Shown here: positions 6,872 to 10,938 of the stretch, piece after piece
Position numbering within the stretch: the stretch's first letter is position 1
Layout of the letters: the number at the start of each line of letters is the position of its first letter
Assembly: GCA_017475415.1 (NCBI GenBank)
Contig: JAFVFM010000325.1
Coordinates: 1 to 10,938, forward strand
DNA: 10,938 nucleotides
Origin: Solobacterium sp.
GTDB taxonomy: Bacteria; Bacillota_I; Bacilli_A; Erysipelotrichales; Erysipelotrichaceae
Direction of reading: 5' to 3'
Made by a program: the position numbers and the translations under genes
The notes under the pieces: generated by a model
Databases searched by the model: none
Told to the model about the DNA's origin: nothing
What the model saw: the letters and a program-made list of their open reading frames with translations, nothing else

Positions 6872-7837
6872 ATGCATGAAACATATATCCCACCATTTAC
6901 AATGACGGACGAGATCACGAATCTTGTAATAGAGATTGCGGAGCTTACCGGTGCAATGACGGTATCTGAACAGCTATCTAAAAACCCTAAGCTTAGAAGA
7001 GATAATCGTATTAAGTCGATTCATTCATCTTTGGCGATTGAGCAAAATACGTTGTCTGAGGAACAGGTGAGTGATGTAATAGATGGAAAGCGTGTTCTAG
7101 GACCACCTCAGGATATCAAAGAAGTTCAGAATGCTTATGAAGCATATGAGATGATGACAAAGTTGAATCCGTATTCCGTCAAAGATCTATTAAAGGCCCA
7201 TAAGATTATGATGGAAGACTTAGTAAAGGAAGCGGGTATATTTAGAAGCAAAGGTGTAGGAGTGTATGCTGGAGATCAGTTGATACATGCTGGAACACCT
7301 GCCAATTATGTGCCAGATTTGGTAGGACAACTTTTTGATTGGTTGAAAAAATCAAAGTTGCATCCATTAGTAAAGGGGTGTATTTTCCATTACGAATTCG
7401 AGTTCATTCATCCTTTTGCAGATGGGAACTCAAGGACAGGAAGACTTTGGCATACAATGATTCTTGCAAAGTGGAAGGAGTTTTACTTATCGATTCCTAT
7501 TGAAACGATTATACATGAACGCCAAGATGATTATTACAGAGCGCTAAATGCATCTAATACAGATGGTGAGTCAACGATATTTGTTCGGTTTATGTTGGAA
7601 CTGATTAGGGATCTTCTAGAAGATTTGTCACATAATGGTGTAATGAACAAAGCAAAAACGTGAGATGAAAAATTGATGGATCTTTTGAAGGAAGATGGTA
7701 ATCAATCGGCTGCAGGGCTTGCGGAGCTAGTAGGTTATTCTCAAAGAACTGTTCAGAGAGCTTTGAAACGTTTGATGGATGAAGGCAAGATTGAACATGT
7801 TGGATCAACTCGGTTTGGGCATTACGTCATAAAATAA
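6872..7837 (+). pseudogene. Fic family protein with C-terminal winged helix, interrupted by an in-frame TGA
   Basis: The open part runs from ATG 6872 (AGAGGT six bases upstream) to TGA 7661-7663, giving 263 residues. The same frame then stays open to TAA 7835-7837 and encodes a recognisable winged helix, so the ancestral protein was about 321 residues, normal for this subfamily. In order: the inhibitory-helix region SIHSSLAIEQNTLS (S53, E57), the linker GKRVLGPPQDIKEVQNAYEAYE typical of this group, the Fic motif HPFADGNSRTGR (180-191), and then, after the TGA, ELVGYSQRTVQRALKRLMD and VGSTRFGHYVIK. One change from CGA (Arg) would create the stop. The Fic core is complete, so a truncated enzyme without its DNA-binding tail may still be made. 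The motif has Ser in place of the last Gly of GNGR. Alternatives are read-through of the stop or restart at TTG 7673 or ATG 7676. Confidence 0.8.
7664..7837 (+). other. Detached winged-helix coding segment of the second fic gene
   Basis: These 57 codons continue in frame after the TGA and match the usual C-terminal DNA-binding domain of this Fic group, with a helix-turn-helix (LAELVGYSQRTVQRALKRL) and a wing ending in FGHYVIK. A restart at TTG 7673 or ATG 7676 could express it as a separate small protein, but the upstream GTGAG is a weak ribosome binding site. The opposite-strand frame here has no recognisable product. Confidence 0.55.
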
Positions 7838-7848
7838 GGCTTGTGAAA

Positions 7849-7885
7849 TGTCGTAATAGATGACGTAATAATTGTCGTAATAGAA
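7849..7885. repeat. Three-copy 12-bp-phased repeat downstream of the second fic gene
   Basis: GTCGTAATA (7850), GACGTAATA (7862) and GTCGTAATA (7874) recur at an exact 12-base period. A further inverted copy, ATTACGTCAT (7821-7830), lies in the last codons of the gene. The motif is the reverse complement of the pair at 6752-6772, so the gene is bracketed by inverted copies. The remaining gap to 8010 is A-rich and shows no gene or other clear signal. Confidence 0.65.
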
Positions 7886-8010
7886 GGAAAAAATTGGTTG
7901 CAAATAGTTAAAAAAGAAAAAAGCGCTGGGATAAATGTAAAACCACAGAAACATATAGCCAAAAAATCAATCTAACAAGATATTGATGTTTTTCTAGATA
8001 ATAGTTAATG

Positions 8011-8043
8011 AAGAATTTGCATGAAGAATGTAGATTCTTTTTT
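8011..8043 (+). terminator. Terminator hairpin, near-copy of the one at 5570
   Basis: AAGAATTTGCA (8011-8021) pairs with TGTAGATTCTT (8029-8039) around a seven-base loop, followed by TTTTTT ending at 8043. Both arms are identical to those at 5570-5597; only the loop and tail differ. It lies 173 bases after the second fic gene and 33 bases before the next ATG, so it separates the Fic module from the surface-protein gene. Confidence 0.82.
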
Positions 8044-8076
8044 GTGTGTTAACATAAGTGTGAAATAGGTATAGCA

Positions 8077-9936
8077 ATGAAAAGAATTAACATACTTACA
8101 TTAATCATCTTTCTTATCTGTAATATTTTTGTGTTGCCAATAGACGTAGTAGCGAATACAGATAGTGTAGATGTTGCTATAACAGAGTACAATACAGAAA
8201 AAGAATTCATTGATACAACGATAGCCTTTATCCAAAATAGAAGAGGCACTAGTTATAAAGGAATTTTAAGCTATGCTTCTGTTATAGAAGATGGAAATGC
8301 TAAGGCTAGGGAATTATTAAATCAAGTGAAAGATGGTTTAGGTGAATATGCCTATTACAACTTATATGGAACCATTAACTTAACTATAGAACATGAAATC
8401 ATAGAGAATAAAAGTCATATTGCATATTCTTTTTCTTGGTCATATCGTTTAACAAATGAAGAGGAAGAATACTTTAATCGTGAATTAAAGAAGGTATTAG
8501 GTAGCTTAAATTTAAACGGAAAAAGTGAATATGAAAAAGTAAAGGCTATATATGAATATGTAGTAAAGAATGTGTATTATGTAGAAAAAGAAAGAAACGA
8601 AATTGCAGATAGAAAGCTATATACAGCTTATGGTGCATTAATAAATCATAAGGCAGTATGCCAAGGTTATAGCTTACTTCTATATCGTATGTTTAATGAA
8701 GTGGGTATAGATTCTTTTATTGTCCATGGTGGTGAAGTAGTTGCGGGTAAAGAAGTTCAAGATACACATACATGGAATGTTATTAAACTTGGTAATAGCT
8801 ATTACCATATGGATGCTACATGGGATGAAATGAATGCGAAATATAATGATAAATTAGAATATTTCTTATTAGGAGAAAAGCATTTTAGTAAAACACATGT
8901 TTTATATGGGCCTAAGAATATAGCGATTAGCCCATATGATTATGTACATACAATAAGAATCAATACTAAAGACAGCTTTATAGAAAAAGGTAGTAGTAAA
9001 CAAATGGATATTCAATTTGAACCAAATAGAGAAAGAGAATATGTAGGTCTATCTTTTACTAGTTCTAATCCTCAAATCGCAAGTGTAGATACGAGTGGTG
9101 TGATCTATACATATCAAGAAGGTGTAACACAGATTGGAATAAAGAATACTTCAGGTTATGAAGAAAGAATAGAAATAACTGTAGTAGATACACAAAAAGA
9201 AATAATAGAAGAATTTGTAACACGCTTATACCAACTATGTTTAAACCGTAATCCAGATCCTAATGGTAAGGCATATTGGGTAAATAATTTACTCTCTAAG
9301 AAAACAACAGCAGCTGGTGCAGCTAAAGGCTTCTTTGAAAGTAATGAAATGAAGAAGTTAAATCTAAGCAATGAAGAATTTGTAAAACGTTGTTATAGAG
9401 TCATGATGAATAGAGAAGCAGATAAGGGTGGCTTGGCTTATTGGGTAGATAGATTAGCTGTAGGTATGAGTAGATTATCTGTTGTTAAAGGCTTTGTAGG
9501 AAGCACAGAATTTACTAAGATTTGTAACTCATATGGTATAGATAAAGGCGATATTACATTAAGTGAAAATAGAGACCTTAATTATGGTGTTACAGCCTTT
9601 GTATCTAGATGTTATACAAAAGTCTTAGGTAGAGGCTTTGATGTAGGTGGTTTAAATTATTGGACAGGAAAAATCATGGAATCTGCTAATAAGAAAGAAG
9701 GAGCAGCTAATGCAGCATCAAGTGGATTCTTTAATTCCAATGAATTTGTAAATAAGAGATTAAGCAATGCTGACTTTATTAAAGTATGTTATAGAACCTT
9801 CTTAGATAGAGAAGCGGACGCTAATGGCTTAAACTATTGGTTAACACAAATGCCTAAAGGTAAAGATGTAGTATTAAGAGGCTTTGCGAATTCGAATGAA
9901 TTTAATGCTATTATGGCTAAATATGGTATTCGTTAA
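8077..9936 (+). CDS. Secreted transglutaminase-like protein with Big2 domain and four DUF4214 repeats
   Basis: A 619-residue secreted protein. Residues 1-26 form a signal peptide (basic MKRIN, a hydrophobic core, then VVANTDS). Residues about 150-255 are a transglutaminase/protease-like domain with a complete Cys-His-Asp triad: KAVCQGYSLLLYRMF (C195), DTHTWNVIKLG (H231) and YYHMDATWD (D246). Residues about 290-370 look like a bacterial Ig-like Big2 domain, with SSNPQIASVDTSGVIY and a closing IEITV strand. Four DUF4214 repeats follow (about 379-425, 435-481, 507-557, 566-610), each with a FVxRxY start, a GLxYW centre and a GFxxSxEF end. DUF4214 is usually found on surface or exported proteins and may bind glycan. 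The likely location is extracellular or wall-bound, with protein cross-linking or peptide cleavage as possible roles. No LPxTG anchor is present. The ribosome binding site is weak (AGGT, seven bases before ATG). Confidence 0.87.
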   Translation: MKRINILTLIIFLICNIFVLPIDVVANTDSVDVAITEYNTEKEFIDTTIAFIQNRRGTSYKGILSYASVIEDGNAKARELLNQVKDGLGEYAYYNLYGTINLTIEHEIIENKSHIAYSFSWSYRLTNEEEEYFNRELKKVLGSLNLNGKSEYEKVKAIYEYVVKNVYYVEKERNEIADRKLYTAYGALINHKAVCQGYSLLLYRMFNEVGIDSFIVHGGEVVAGKEVQDTHTWNVIKLGNSYYHMDATWDEMNAKYNDKLEYFLLGEKHFSKTHVLYGPKNIAISPYDYVHTIRINTKDSFIEKGSSKQMDIQFEPNREREYVGLSFTSSNPQIASVDTSGVIYTYQEGVTQIGIKNTSGYEERIEITVVDTQKEIIEEFVTRLYQLCLNRNPDPNGKAYWVNNLLSKKTTAAGAAKGFFESNEMKKLNLSNEEFVKRCYRVMMNREADKGGLAYWVDRLAVGMSRLSVVKGFVGSTEFTKICNSYGIDKGDITLSENRDLNYGVTAFVSRCYTKVLGRGFDVGGLNYWTGKIMESANKKEGAANAASSGFFNSNEFVNKRLSNADFIKVCYRTFLDREADANGLNYWLTQMPKGKDVVLRGFANSNEFNAIMAKYGIR

Positions 9937-9958
9937 TCGTTGAAATAATAGATATTTT

Positions 9959-9989
9959 GGGGCTGATGTCGAATGGCACAGCCCTTTTT
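9959..9989 (+). terminator. Rho-independent terminator after the surface-protein gene
   Basis: GGGCTG (9960-9965) pairs with CAGCCC (9979-9984). An inner stem of TGTC with GGCA continues after one bulged A, closed by the loop GAAT, and five T residues follow (9985-9989). It is a strong, G+C-rich hairpin in otherwise A+T-rich DNA, 23 bases after the stop codon. Confidence 0.9.
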
Positions 9990-10050
9990 CTAGGATGGTA
10001 AGAATAAATAGTTTCTTTATGCTAGAATAGTATAGTTATTGGAGGTTGGC

Positions 10051-10938
10051 ATGAAAAAGTTAGCATTTGTCATACCATGGTATGGTGCAGATATTGGTGG
10101 AGGCGCAGAAACAGAATTGCGCGGTATAGTAGAAAATCTTGCAAAGAAAGAAATACCTGTTGAGGTATTAACGACCTGTGTTAAACAATTCCAAAGTGAT
10201 TGGGGCCATAATTATCATCCTGAAGGGGAAGAGATGATTAATGGTGTATTAACGAGGCGTTTTCCTGTTCGCAAAAGAAATGCTTATGCATTTGATAAAG
10301 TGAATATTCATCTAATGCACGGGGAAATGGTTAGTCCTATGGATCAAGAAATCTATATGGATGAATTTGTGAATAGTCAGGCCTTATATAACTATATTCG
10401 TGATCATCAAGATGAATATGCTTACTTTATTTATATTCCATATATGTTTCCTACAACCTATTATGGAATACTAGCAGCTCCAGAAAAGAGTGTGATGATT
10501 CCTTGTTTCCATGAGGAAGCCTATATTCATATGGATATCTATAAGAAGGCATTTGAACAATCCAAAGGCTTCTTATTCTTGTCTAAGCCAGAAATGGAAT
10601 TGGCGAATGAAGTATTTGATATTCAAGATGCGAAGCAACTTGTATTGGGCGCTGGTGTAGATACAGACGCTAACTATGATGCAGAAAGCTTTAGAAATAA
10701 ATATCAAATTACAGAACCTTTTATTCTTTACGCTGGTAGGAAGGATGAAGGAAAGAATATCTATTTATTATTAGATTATTTTGCGAAGTGGAAACATGAA
10801 TATAAAAAGCCATTAAAATTAGTTTTAATTGGTGGTGGTAAAGTGAATATACCGCATTCTGTTAAGGATGATGTTATCGACTTAGGTTTCTTACCATTAG
10901 AAGATAAAAGTAATGCCTATGCTGCAGCTACCTTCTTA
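10051..10938 (+). CDS. Family 4 glycosyltransferase (partial, 3' end cut by the window)
   Basis: The first 296 residues of a GT-B glycosyltransferase, open to the window edge. The ATG has an excellent GGAGGT four bases upstream. Residues 4-30 (LAFVIPWYGADIGGGAETELRGI) form the N-terminal Rossmann strand, glycine-rich loop and helix of GT4 enzymes. IPCFHEEAY (150-158) sits where the acceptor-side His is usual, and LVLGAGVD (198-205) marks the crossover to the donor domain. FILYAGRKDEGKN (234-246) supplies the Arg and Lys that usually hold the nucleotide-sugar phosphates, and LVLIGGG with IDLGFLPLEDK follows. The usual EPFG-type motif would lie beyond the window. It probably acts at the inner face of the membrane on a surface polysaccharide or glycolipid. 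The sugar is unknown. It starts a new transcription unit after a terminator, but no convincing promoter was seen. Confidence 0.87.
   Translation, partial: MKKLAFVIPWYGADIGGGAETELRGIVENLAKKEIPVEVLTTCVKQFQSDWGHNYHPEGEEMINGVLTRRFPVRKRNAYAFDKVNIHLMHGEMVSPMDQEIYMDEFVNSQALYNYIRDHQDEYAYFIYIPYMFPTTYYGILAAPEKSVMIPCFHEEAYIHMDIYKKAFEQSKGFLFLSKPEMELANEVFDIQDAKQLVLGAGVDTDANYDAESFRNKYQITEPFILYAGRKDEGKNIYLLLDYFAKWKHEYKKPLKLVLIGGGKVNIPHSVKDDVIDLGFLPLEDKSNAYAAATFL

Noticed and set aside
7661-7663. TGA read as tryptophan or selenocysteine
   Set aside because: The cyclodeaminase gene ends at TGA in its proper place, no TGA occurs inside the other recognised domains, and no stem-loop resembling a selenocysteine insertion element was seen after it.
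7605-7808. Opposite-strand open frame of 67 codons
   Set aside because: It lies over the winged-helix segment, which is clearly recognisable on the + strand; the reverse product resembles nothing known and has no clear start signal. The other short reverse-strand frames across the window were dropped for the same reason.
5716-7837. Classical Fic/Doc toxin-antitoxin pair
   Set aside because: No Phd- or VbhA-like small gene precedes either fic gene, and both Fic proteins carry the inhibitory helix in the same chain.
7849-7885. CRISPR array
   Set aside because: The repeat unit is 12 bases with no spacers and no cas genes nearby; the spacing fits protein-binding sites.
5608-8010. Insertion sequence or transposon
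   Set aside because: The module is bracketed by repeats, but no transposase, integrase or clear target duplication is visible, so it is reported only as a possible inserted module.
10005-10033. Promoter for the glycosyltransferase gene
   Set aside because: TAGAAT and TAGTAT could serve as -10 boxes, but neither has a convincing -35 box at a proper distance.

Overview
The window is AT-rich DNA (roughly one third G+C by eye) with TGA used as a stop, strong GGAG-type ribosome binding sites, some GTG starts and U-tailed terminators. The gene content (teichoic-acid-type polymerase, LTA-synthase-like enzyme, DUF4214 surface protein, Fic proteins) suggests a low-G+C Gram-positive bacterium (Bacillota). 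An Erysipelotrichia- or Clostridia-like anaerobe is plausible, but the genus cannot be read from this sequence. Every gene lies on the + strand.

Region 1 (1-5607) is a tightly packed operon for a phosphate-linked cell-surface polymer. It holds the last codons of a probable PLP aminotransferase, an ornithine cyclodeaminase/mu-crystallin-family protein, a fusion of a YidC/Oxa1 membrane insertase to a TagB/TagF-type CDP-glycerol glycerophosphotransferase, and a multi-pass membrane protein with an LTA-synthase/sulfatase-like domain. Gaps are a few bases or overlaps, and a hairpin terminator closes the unit. The simplest reading is that the first two enzymes make an amino-containing building block and the last two build or decorate the polymer at the membrane. 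The substrate is unknown.

Region 2 (5608-8010) is a small Fic module between two almost identical terminators. The first fic gene has an N-terminal helix-turn-helix and a perfect palindrome in its promoter. The second has a C-terminal winged helix that is cut off by one in-frame TGA, so it is called a pseudogene. It is flanked on both sides by the same 12-bp-phased motif in opposite orientations, and its promoter carries a TTACGTAA palindrome just after the -10 box. These look like separate autoregulatory systems. Both Fic proteins carry the in-cis inhibitory helix, and no separate antitoxin gene was seen.

Region 3 (8011-10938) returns to the cell envelope: a secreted transglutaminase-like protein with a Big2-type domain and four DUF4214 repeats, a terminator, and the first 296 codons of a family 4 glycosyltransferase that runs off the window. 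Regions 1 and 3 together look like a surface-glycan locus with the Fic module inserted into it.
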